This document shows, in pieces, positions 1-4,951 of a DNA stretch of 16,040 bases (within the stretch, counting starts at the first letter, position 1; every line of letters starts with the position of its first letter). Source of the stretch: Oscillospiraceae bacterium. GTDB taxonomy: Bacteria; Bacillota; Clostridia; Oscillospirales; Acutalibacteraceae. The position numbers and the translations under genes are program-made. The DNA is taken from assembly GCA_003499325.1 (NCBI GenBank), contig DNIP01000159.1, positions 1 to 16,040 of the forward strand. The letters run 5' to 3'. The notes under the pieces were generated by a model. The model did not search any database. It was given only the letters and a program-made list of their open reading frames with translations, and was not told where the DNA came from.

Positions 1-126
1 TGCGATAAATTCCGCATAGCGGTGTTGTCGTCCTTGACATACCCCAGTATGCCTGCGTCCTCCGCCTTGCTCTGCGAAATTTCTCGCTAACAAATTTGTT
101 AAAGCGTTTAATGGATACTTAGTATC
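1..126. repeat. Structured intergenic repeat with inverted ends and two palindromes
   Basis: This non-coding stretch is built from dyads. Imperfect inverted arms lie at 2-20 and 69-87 (16 of 19 positions match when one is complemented). A CATAC-CCCA-GTATG hairpin sits between them at 38-51. Two palindromes follow: TAACAAATTTGTTA at 88-101 and GATACTTAGTATC at 114-126. The part from about 96 to 125 recurs in opposite orientation at 16006-16040, upstream of smc. No start codon opens a believable reading frame. The element may begin before the window. Whether it acts as DNA or as part of a transcript is unknown; the promoter at 238-266 would transcribe through it. Confidence 0.6.
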
Positions 127-186
127 AACCCTCAATCAGCTTTGCTGACGGCTCTCTTAGGAAAGGGAGCCCTTGGGCTTCGCGAT
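127..186. repeat. Hairpin-rich intergenic repeat
   Basis: Two consecutive hairpins, TCAGC-TTT-GCTGA at 136-148 and GCTC...GGGAGC at 151-170, are followed by CCTTGGGCTTCGC. Pairs of short hairpins of this kind are, to my recollection, common as dispersed intergenic repeats in Clostridia of the gut. Only one copy lies in this window, so its repeat status rests on that recollection and not on the sequence shown. Confidence 0.4.
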
Positions 187-237
187 GGCAATTGATAAAC
201 GCGCATATCTGCACATTATAATCCTATTATCCGTAGT

Positions 238-266
238 ATTATAGCACAAGATATCCGCCTTTTCAA
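238..266 (-). promoter_or_regulatory. Sigma-A promoter reading out of the left edge
   Basis: On the minus strand TTGAAA (261-266) and TATAAT (238-243) are separated by exactly 17 bases, a near-consensus vegetative promoter. It lies just past the terminator of the upstream gene (299-329), so it should start a new unit. Any gene it drives begins beyond position 1, which implies an untranslated leader of more than 220 bases running through the structured repeats at 1-186. Confidence 0.72.
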
Positions 267-298
267 GCGTTTTTACGCAAAATATTGGGACTTTGGAC

Positions 299-329
299 AA
301 AAGAAAATCGTCTACCCAAGGGATAGACG
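299..329 (-). terminator. Intrinsic terminator after the 154-residue protein
   Basis: On the minus strand the stem CGTCTA(T)CCC / GGGTAGACG has a two-base loop and one bulged T. It starts 5 bases after the TAG stop at 335-337 and is followed by ATTTTCTTTTG. This marks the end of the yunB-side transcript. Confidence 0.75.
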
Positions 330-334
330 AAAAG

Positions 335-799
335 CTATTTCCAGATAAAGTTGATCGCGTCGGCAATGACGCTGAGACGGTATTCACAGCAACGGTATTT
401 TCGCTTCATCTCGCTCTCGGGGGAGGATAGGAACTGCAGCTCGAGCTCGTCGTTGTTCGCAATAGAAGCAAAGGTGAATTGCGCGCGAAGGGATCGGAGA
501 AAATCGAATAAGGCTTCATCATCCATCTCCAGCCATTTGAACCTGTCACCCCTGAGCATGCAAAGCGTAGGCTTGTCCAGCTCGTGGTTGGAAAAGCTGT
601 GGTCAGTGATCTCAACCGTGCACTCATGATAATCCTTGTAGCGTTCATAGTAAGTATCATCGGAATAATCCTCACGGAAGATCCTGTATTCTCCGAACAC
701 CAGCTTCAAAACGCCGGAATCGTAGGATACATCTGTCAGGAATTGATCGTGCAGCATACTGAACTGCACCACAAAATCTTTATAATCAAAATGTCGCAT
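335..799 (-). CDS. Hypothetical protein, 154 residues
   Basis: I do not recognise this family. The protein has 154 residues and is soluble-looking, with no signal peptide or membrane segment. It is rich in aromatic and acidic residues: residues 35-60 hold a Tyr/Asp-rich stretch (FGEYRIFREDYSDDTYYERY), and a CC pair lies near the C terminus (KYRCCEYRLS). The first half looks beta-rich and the end looks helical. The ATG at 797-799 has only a weak GGTGAT-like ribosome site. The gene starts 40 bases after yunB stops and ends directly at a terminator (299-329), so it is probably the last gene of the yunB transcript. The size and aromatic beta pattern would fit a small immunity-like or regulatory protein, but nothing in the sequence shows that. 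The open frame, its position and the abutting terminator make it a real gene. Confidence 0.75.
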   Translation of the reverse strand: MRHFDYKDFVVQFSMLHDQFLTDVSYDSGVLKLVFGEYRIFREDYSDDTYYERYKDYHECTVEITDHSFSNHELDKPTLCMLRGDRFKWLEMDDEALFDFLRSLRAQFTFASIANNDELELQFLSSPESEMKRKYRCCEYRLSVIADAINFIWK

Positions 800-839
800 A
801 CCATCACCGCCACCAATATATCACAGCATGCGACACAAG

Positions 840-1484
840 TCAATATGTTACGACGCCGCTGTAGGACGGCACCGCGCCGACAATGACAGTCTGGGCGATC
901 TCAAAGGAGGATTCGGTGCTCACAGTCTCTTTGATACGGATCGGGCCGTAGATCAAAAGATCAACGTACACCGTGATGGTGATGTGGTGGATGGTCTGGT
1001 TGACGCCCGCCGACTCAAAAGAGCTTTGGAATTCGCAGGAGACGGTCTGGGTGCTGTCGACGGAAAAGGGAATGTCGGGGCCGAAATTCGACAGGAACAT
1101 CATGCCCGTGAAGGTGCCGAGCCGCACGCTGACGCCCTGCGTATGGGACAGACTGTCGATATAATCCTGCGCTTGCTCGGTGATATAGGTTTTGGCTGCG
1201 TTGATATAGGCGGCGTTGGTGGAGATCGCGGCGACGGAGCCGTTGTCGTAGGTGATGTCGCACATTCGGTTCCCCCTATCCGAATGCTCTGCCAAATAAT
1301 CGTCCACCGCCATCGTGACCGCCTGTTCGGACAGCGTTTGCATATCGCGGATAACGACGTCGCGGAGCTGACGCTTGACCGCCAGCTCGATGTAGACGGT
1401 CAATAGGATGAGAATCGCCAGAAGAATGGCAATATATTTGCGGAGCTTACGACGGACGGGGCTGAGTTTTTTGCGGCACAGCAT
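840..1484 (-). CDS. yunB: Sporulation protein YunB
   Basis: This is a 214-residue single-pass membrane protein. A basic N terminus (MLCRKKLSPVRRKLRKY) is followed by one hydrophobic segment at about residues 17-34, and the rest lies outside the membrane. The C-terminal domain carries features I know from Bacillus YunB: a helix around TMAVDDYL, an ITYDNG strand, and the conserved LGTFTG...LSNFGPDIPF block followed by beta strands ending VIVGAVPSY. In Bacillus subtilis yunB is transcribed in the mother cell during sporulation; its exact role is not established. I chose the ATG at 1482-1484 because GAGGTG stands 6 bases upstream. A frame extends to 1625, but it reads through heptanucleotide repeats and has no ribosome site. 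The following gene (335-799) is probably cotranscribed. Its presence is the main sporulation marker in the window. Confidence 0.9.
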   Translation of the reverse strand: MLCRKKLSPVRRKLRKYIAILLAILILLTVYIELAVKRQLRDVVIRDMQTLSEQAVTMAVDDYLAEHSDRGNRMCDITYDNGSVAAISTNAAYINAAKTYITEQAQDYIDSLSHTQGVSVRLGTFTGMMFLSNFGPDIPFSVDSTQTVSCEFQSSFESAGVNQTIHHITITVYVDLLIYGPIRIKETVSTESSFEIAQTVIVGAVPSYSGVVTY

Positions 1485-1536
1485 CACGATCACCTCGTGA
1501 TAGTTTATGCGAAAGGAGGGAGGGTGTGAAAGGAGG

Positions 1537-1585
1537 AGTGAGGGATTAGGAGTTAGGAGTGAGGAGTGAGGAGCGAGGAATGAGG
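1537..1585. repeat. Tandem heptanucleotide array, about 7 x AGTGAGG
   Basis: Seven consecutive 7-base units: AGTGAGG, GATTAGG, AGTTAGG, AGTGAGG, AGTGAGG, AGCGAGG, AATGAGG. The array ends 52 bases upstream of the yunB start on its 5' side. Such an array can gain or lose units by slippage. It is non-coding as far as can be seen. Confidence 0.85.
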
Positions 1586-1595
1586 GGCGGTTCAT

Positions 1596-1710
1596 TGTAG
1601 GGGTCGGCGCCTCAACGACCCGCATGGCAGAAAGGTTTGTTTCCTATCTCGCGTTTTCGATAACAGAAGCGCCCGTCATTCTCGGTACGTCATAAATGCC
1701 GTACCCTACG
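1596..1710. repeat. MITE-like element, copy 1
   Basis: This 115-base segment is bounded by TGTAGGGGTCGGC at the left and GCCGTACCCTACG at the right, an imperfect inverted repeat. It shares with 2137-2265 the internal blocks CATGGCAGAAA, TTTCTATCT..., GTTTTCGATA and CGCCCGTCATTCTCGGTA in the same order and orientation. It has no coding capacity. Movement by a transposase in trans is inferred from structure only. Confidence 0.65.
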
Positions 1711-1758
1711 GAAAGATTGATTTGCTTCGCGGTAAGTGGCGTTGCACGGAATGGTTTT

Positions 1759-1783
1759 CGGGAGGAGCAAGCCCCTCCCCTAC
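1759..1783. repeat. Short GC-rich hairpin repeat (compact form)
   Basis: GGGAGGAGC at 1760-1768, AA, then GCCCCTCCC at 1771-1779 form a nearly perfect hairpin that ends in CTAC. The same core with different stems or inserts occurs at 1899-1981, 2932-3048 and 10657-10710. Confidence 0.65.
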
Positions 1784-1823
1784 ATACCACCCCGATCACT
1801 AATAATCGGAGGTTTGTTTATTA

Positions 1824-1865
1824 TTCATTTTTCATTTTTCAATTTTCAGTCTTTAGTTTTCAGTT
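1824..1865. repeat. Tandem heptanucleotide array, 6 x TTCANTT
   Basis: Six consecutive 7-base units: TTCATTT, TTCATTT, TTCAATT, TTCAGTC, TTTAGTT, TTCAGTT. It is AT-rich and has the same period as the GC-richer array at 1537-1585 but a different motif. I see no coding potential and no promoter. Confidence 0.8.
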
Positions 1866-1898
1866 CATCTTGCAAATGAGATATCGTGGAGAAGTTAC

Positions 1899-1981
1899 GG
1901 GAGGAGCATTCCTCGGCGGAGACGCCTCCCCCTCTGTCACTTCGTGACGTCTCCCCAACGGGGAGCAAGCCCTTCCCCTAC
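1899..1981. repeat. GC-rich hairpin repeat with internal insert
   Basis: This starts GGGAGGAGCATTCCTCGGCGG and ends GGGGAGCAAGCCCTTCCCC-TAC. Inside are two hairpins, GTCAC-TTC-GTGAC (1936-1948) and CTCCCC-AAC-GGGGAG (1951-1965). The block CATTCCTCGGCGGA recurs at 10663-10676. It looks like the compact hairpin at 1759-1783 with extra sequence between its arms. Confidence 0.55.
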
Positions 1982-2002
1982 AAGAGACGTTGCAGACGAT
2001 TG

Positions 2003-2118
2003 GTAGGGGGCGGCGCCGACACGCGTGTTCGACGATCCGCGGCAGGGCGTTGGATCTGCTGCGCGGTTGGGTGACATCTTGTCAAGCGTTCGGGATGTCG
2101 CAAGCGTCATCCCCTACA
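2003..2118. repeat. Probable MITE-like element, diverged
   Basis: The segment begins GTAGGGGGCGGCGCCGAC and ends GTCATCCCCTACA, so its ends resemble those of 1596-1710 and 2137-2265. The last 47 bases (2072-2118) match 9632-9678 at about 37 of 47 positions, including TGACATCTT and CAAGCGTTCGGG. ACACGCGTGTTC at 2019-2030 recurs at 2237-2248. The exact left boundary is uncertain. Confidence 0.5.
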
Positions 2119-2136
2119 GTTAACGTCGCAAAGGGC

Positions 2137-2265
2137 TGTAGGGTACGGCGCTTGCCGACGTACCACATGGCAGAAACGTATATTTTCTATCTATGGTTTT
2201 TCGATAGGGAAACGCCCGTCATTCTCGGTAGGTCGAACACGCGTGTTCAAATGCCGTACCCTACA
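2137..2265. repeat. MITE-like element with perfect 13-base terminal inverted repeats, copy 2
   Basis: This 129-base element starts TGTAGGGTACGGC (2137-2149) and ends GCCGTACCCTACA (2253-2265), perfect complements. It contains the same internal blocks as 1596-1710 and a perfect palindrome GAACACGCGTGTTC at 2235-2248 that copy 1 lacks. It encodes nothing. No target-site duplication is obvious. Confidence 0.7.
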
Positions 2266-2381
2266 GAGAAATTGATCCGCTTTTCGTTGGGGTGGGATGA
2301 TCCCAACGAAAAGGGCGGCACGACCGTAGCCGTACCGCCTATGTTACTTGAATAAGATCGGCAGGTAGAGATACTGACGGA

Positions 2382-2882
2382 TTATTTCTCCGCCTTGTCC
2401 TCTTTCTTTTCCTCTGCCTGATCGTCGGCTTTTTCGTCAGCCTTTTTGTCCGCGTCCTCGAGCGCGTCGATATCCTCGTTGAGCTCGGAGAAGTCGAACT
2501 CGATCTCGGCCTTGCAATAGGGACATTCGAGACCGCCCTCGATCAGCGCGTCTTCGTCAACGATGGTGGTGTTGTTGCACGCGGGGCAGGTGACCTCATA
2601 GTATGCCTCGTCGTCGCTGAACTCGTCGGTATCCTTGTCGTAGGACGCGTAACCGCAGTCGTCGCCGTAGAGTTCCTCTTCGACCTCGGCAAGATCCTCG
2701 TCGATCTCATCGACCTGATTGCAGACCTCATCGACGACCTCTTCCATCTCGGCTACGTCATACGCCATATCCTCGAGAAGATCGATCATCGCCTTGATGA
2801 CCTTGACCTCGTCGCGGTTTTCATCGAGCTTTAATCCGTCGGCAAGACCGCGGATATAAGCGATTCTTTCAGTCAGATTCAT
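2382..2882 (-). CDS. CD1247-type acidic zinc-ribbon protein
   Basis: The protein has 166 residues. Residues 1-70 (MNLTERIAYIRGLADGLKLD...) match the N-terminal domain I know as CD1247, found widely in Clostridia; it looks helical and acidic. Residues 99-123 form a zinc ribbon with CPAC (C99, C102) and CPYC (C120, C123). The tail from about 145 is a low-complexity run of Lys, Asp, Glu and Ala. No catalytic motif is visible, and the molecular role is unknown; binding to nucleic acid or to an RNA polymerase or ribosome partner is only a guess from the ribbon. I chose the ATG at 2880-2882 because AAAGGAG precedes it by 5 bases; the longer frame to 2918 has no ribosome site. It lies 185 bases after efp, with a repeat hairpin in the gap, and may be read from the efp promoter. 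Confidence 0.82.
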   Translation of the reverse strand: MNLTERIAYIRGLADGLKLDENRDEVKVIKAMIDLLEDMAYDVAEMEEVVDEVCNQVDEIDEDLAEVEEELYGDDCGYASYDKDTDEFSDDEAYYEVTCPACNNTTIVDEDALIEGGLECPYCKAEIEFDFSELNEDIDALEDADKKADEKADDQAEEKKEDKAEK

Positions 2883-2931
2883 AATAACTCCTTTATAATG
2901 AAACTTATGGAAACACAATAAAAATCATAGC

Positions 2932-3048
2932 GGGAGGAGCACAGTGGCGCTTAGCCAATCACGGATGAATCCGCTCTTGGAGCGCTGTTGCATGGGAGTT
3001 GTAAACCAAATCATAGATTTGGACAACTCCTCAAAGCCCCTCCCCTGC
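2932..3048. repeat. GC-rich hairpin repeat split by an 80-90 base insert
   Basis: The outer arms are GGGAGGAGC (2932-2940) and AAGCCCCTCCCCTGC (3034-3048), the same two halves that are adjacent at 1760-1782. The insert holds a strong hairpin at 2996-3029: GAGTTGT, AAA, CCAAATC, ATA, GATTTGG, ACAACTC. It sits between efp and the zinc-ribbon gene and would be present in a joint transcript, where it could act as a partial terminator or a processing site. Confidence 0.6.
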
Positions 3049-3067
3049 AATATGATTGGATCAGTGT

Positions 3068-3625
3068 TTACGCTCTGCCCAGATACTCGCCGGTGCGGGT
3101 ATCGATCTGGATCATCTCGCCCTCTTCGATAAAGAGCGGAACCTTGATCTCAGCGCCGGTCTCGAGGGTAGCGGGCTTGGTCGCGTTGGTAGCGGTGTTA
3201 CCGGCAAAACCGGGATCGGTCTGGGTAACCTGGAGCTCGACAAAGTTGGGCGGCTCTACGCCGAAAACGTTGCCCTTGTAGGACAACACCTTGCAGGTCA
3301 TGTTCTCTTTGACGAACTTGAAGCTGTCGCCGAGGATAGAAGCGTTGATCGGGATCTGCTCCCATGTCTCGGTATCCATGAAGTAGTAAAGATCGCCGTC
3401 GTTGTAGCTGTACTCCATATCCTTTCTGTCGATGAAAGCGGTGGGGTACTTATCGTTGGGGTTGAAGGTCTTTTCAACAACCGCACCGGTGATGACGTTG
3501 CGGATCTTCGTTCTGACAAAAGCGGCGCCCTTACCGGGCTTTACATGCTGGAATTCGATGATGGAAACAACCTGTCCATCCATTTCAAAGGTTACGCCGT
3601 TTCTGAAATCGCCGGCAGAAATCAT
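3068..3625 (-). CDS. efp: Elongation factor P
   Basis: EF-P binds between the P and E sites of the ribosome and relieves stalling at consecutive prolines. The 185-residue length is exactly usual. The three domains are visible: an N-terminal KOW-like barrel (about 1-65, starting [10 protein letters not shown]), a central OB domain (about 66-128) and a second OB domain ending in the family signature [12 protein letters not shown]. The exposed loop is [10 protein letters not shown], placing Lys32 where EF-P is modified in many bacteria. The start is the ATG at 3623-3625, since AGGAGG lies 8 bases upstream; the ATG at 3629-3631 would leave only two bases after AGGAGG. A good promoter lies at 3739-3767. 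The M24 peptidase gene just upstream is a common neighbour of efp in Firmicutes. Confidence 0.97.
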   Translation of the reverse strand: MISAGDFRNGVTFEMDGQVVSIIEFQHVKPGKGAAFVRTKIRNVITGAVVEKTFNPNDKYPTAFIDRKDMEYSYNDGDLYYFMDTETWEQIPINASILGDSFKFVKENMTCKVLSYKGNVFGVEPPNFVELQVTQTDPGFAGNTATNATKPATLETGAEIKVPLFIEEGEMIQIDTRTGEYLGRA

Positions 3626-3672
3626 AATCATTTCCTCCTAATGTCTAATTTAAACAGCCCTGAATCAAAATC

Positions 3673-3701
3673 GGTTGAGATTGGGCGCGCACGCCTATTT
3701 C
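3673..3701. repeat. 29-base direct repeat, copy 1
   Basis: The sequence from GGTTGAGATT through GGGCGCGCAC to ...TTTC matches 3795-3823 at 27 of 29 positions, in the same orientation. The two copies flank the efp promoter. This copy lies in the efp 5' leader. Confidence 0.75.
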
Positions 3702-3738
3702 GCAATGACAATTGATCATGACGAGCCTTAACTCGATT

Positions 3739-3767
3739 ATTATACAGGGAAAGTACGGAAAAATCAA
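3739..3767 (-). promoter_or_regulatory. Sigma-A promoter of efp
   Basis: Minus-strand TTGATT (3762-3767) and TATAAT (3739-3744) are separated by 17 bases. Transcription would begin near 3731 and give a leader of roughly 105 bases before the efp ATG. The leader contains one copy of the 29-base repeat. Confidence 0.78.
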
Positions 3768-3794
3768 TACTTTCAAAGAAATATCTTGTAAATA

Positions 3795-3823
3795 GGTTGA
3801 GATTGGGCGCGCACACCTTTTTC
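3795..3823. repeat. 29-base direct repeat, copy 2
   Basis: This is the second copy of the repeat at 3673-3701, starting 122 bases further on and located between the M24 peptidase stop and the efp promoter. The similarity fades on both sides of the 29 bases. Confidence 0.75.
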
Positions 3824-3883
3824 TGCGACAATGAAGATGTGATTGCCGCATCATTGGATAGAGCTGTCCCTTGGCTATGACCG

Positions 3884-4951
3884 TTATATGACAGTAAGCT
3901 CCTTGGGGATCTTGGCGAGGTCAACGGGGGTATCGCCCTGCACCAGGTACATATCCTCGATACGGACGCCGAATTTTTCGGGCAGGTAGATGCCCGGTTC
4001 ATCGGTGATGACCATGTTATCCCGCAGTACGGTGCGGTTAGTTTTATAGACGGCGGGAGCTTCATGGATATCCAGTCCCACGCCGTGGCCGGTGCTGTGG
4101 CCGAAGTATTCGCCGTAGCCGCAGCTCTCGATATGGTCGCGCGCGGCGATATCCACATCGGCGGCGGTATTGCCCGCCTTGATCGTGCGCAGCGCCTTGA
4201 GGTGCGCCTGCAAAACCGTCTCATAGATCATGCGCATTTCGTCGGTGGCGCTGCCGACGGCAACGGTACGGGTCATATCGCTGTGGTAGCCCTCGTACAC
4301 CGCGCCGATATCGAAGGTGAAGAAATCGCCCTTTTTGACAACGCGTTCGCCGGGTACGCCGTGCGGTAGAGAGGTATTCTCGCCTGTAATGCAAATCAGA
4401 TCGAACGCGACGCGCTCGCCGCCGTAGACCTTGATCAGATGCTCAAGCTCGACCGCGATATGACGCTCGGTGACGCCGGGCTTAAGGATATTGAGCACCT
4501 CGGTATAGGCGCGCTCGGTGATGCGCTGGGCGGTAACGATCTTCTCGATCTCAGTCTGTGTCTTACACATTCTGATCCGATTCAGCTCGGCGGACAGTCC
4601 GTCGGTGAGGACAGCAGGGATAAACGCTTCCTCGAGCTCATGGCAGCGCGCGACCGTCATGGTCTCGTCCTCGATATACACCGACTGAATCTTTTCTTCA
4701 AGAAAAAGGCGATTCAAATCGTCGATCAACCGAGTAAAGCGCACCACCTCCAGCGGCGGCTCTACAGTTCGGGTCGCCGCCTCATAATAGCGGAAATCAA
4801 GCATCAAAACAGATCGGTTTTTCGTCACAAGAATCGCGCCCGCGGACGATGAAAACCCGCTGAGATAGCGGCGGTTCACCTCGCTCGTCACCAGTGCGGC
4901 GGTATTATCATCGGGCAGGAATTCCTGTATTCTCTGAATCGCAGTCATCAT
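3884..4951 (-). CDS. Xaa-Pro aminopeptidase/dipeptidase, M24 family
   Basis: This is a cytoplasmic metallopeptidase expected to cleave bonds next to proline in small peptides. An N-terminal creatinase-like domain (about residues 1-125) precedes the pita-bread catalytic domain. Numbered from the GTG at 4954, the five metal ligands are present: D215 (FDIGAVYEGY), D226 (SDMTRT), H290 (STGHGVG), E319 (TDEPGIY) and E333 (RIEDMY). The length of about 355 residues is normal for the short YqhT/PepQ-like members, and the exact substrate class cannot be read from sequence. The start is uncertain: GTG at 4954, ATG at 4951 and ATG at 4948 follow one another in frame. I took 4951 because it shares a base with the TGA of the upstream lipoprotein gene, which implies coupled translation. 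The neighbouring efp is also concerned with proline-rich proteins. Confidence 0.92.
   Translation of the reverse strand: MMTAIQRIQEFLPDDNTAALVTSEVNRRYLSGFSSSAGAILVTKNRSVLMLDFRYYEAATRTVEPPLEVVRFTRLIDDLNRLFLEEKIQSVYIEDETMTVARCHELEEAFIPAVLTDGLSAELNRIRMCKTQTEIEKIVTAQRITERAYTEVLNILKPGVTERHIAVELEHLIKVYGGERVAFDLICITGENTSLPHGVPGERVVKKGDFFTFDIGAVYEGYHSDMTRTVAVGSATDEMRMIYETVLQAHLKALRTIKAGNTAADVDIAARDHIESCGYGEYFGHSTGHGVGLDIHEAPAVYKTNRTVLRDNMVITDEPGIYLPEKFGVRIEDMYLVQGDTPVDLAKIPKELTVI

Larger units (their letters stand above)
1485..2381. other. Gene-free 897-base region filled with small repeats
   Basis: No convincing gene is found between yunB and the zinc-ribbon gene. Short plus-strand frames here (for example 1990-2355) have no ribosome site and run through repeats. 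From left to right the region holds a 7-base-period array (1537-1585), a MITE-like element (1596-1710), a GC hairpin (1759-1783), a second 7-base-period array (1824-1865), an expanded GC hairpin element (1899-1981), a probable element (2003-2118) and a MITE-like element with perfect 13-base ends (2137-2265). I see no clear promoter or terminator. Confidence 0.8.

Noticed and set aside
1..87. Possible minus-strand coding remnant (frame reading EISQSKAEDAGILGYVKDD)
   Set aside because: A TAG stop stands just upstream in that frame, no start codon is available, and the stretch is better explained as a symmetrical repeat continuing into the palindromes at 88-126.
198..222. Plus-strand promoter TTGATA...TATAAT near 192-222
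   Set aside because: The spacer is 19 bases and there is no plus-strand gene downstream of it.
1502..1509. Sigma-E-like -10 (CATAAACT on the minus strand) before yunB
   Set aside because: It would place the transcript start on the ribosome site and no matching -35 is found at the right distance, so I do not list it as a promoter.
1485..1625. N-terminal extension of YunB by 47 residues
   Set aside because: The extension translates the 7-base repeat array into Pro/Ser/Leu-rich text, has no ribosome site, and the internal ATG at 1484 has GAGGTG at the right distance and matches the family start.
1537..1865. CRISPR-like spacing of repeats
   Set aside because: The arrays are contiguous 7-base units without spacers, and no cas gene is present.
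1990..2355. Plus-strand 121-codon frame in the gene-free region
   Set aside because: It runs through two repeat elements, has no ribosome site, and its product resembles no family.
3626..3731. Riboswitch in the efp leader
   Set aside because: The leader is about 105 bases and contains one repeat copy, but I see no known riboswitch core or terminator/antiterminator pair.
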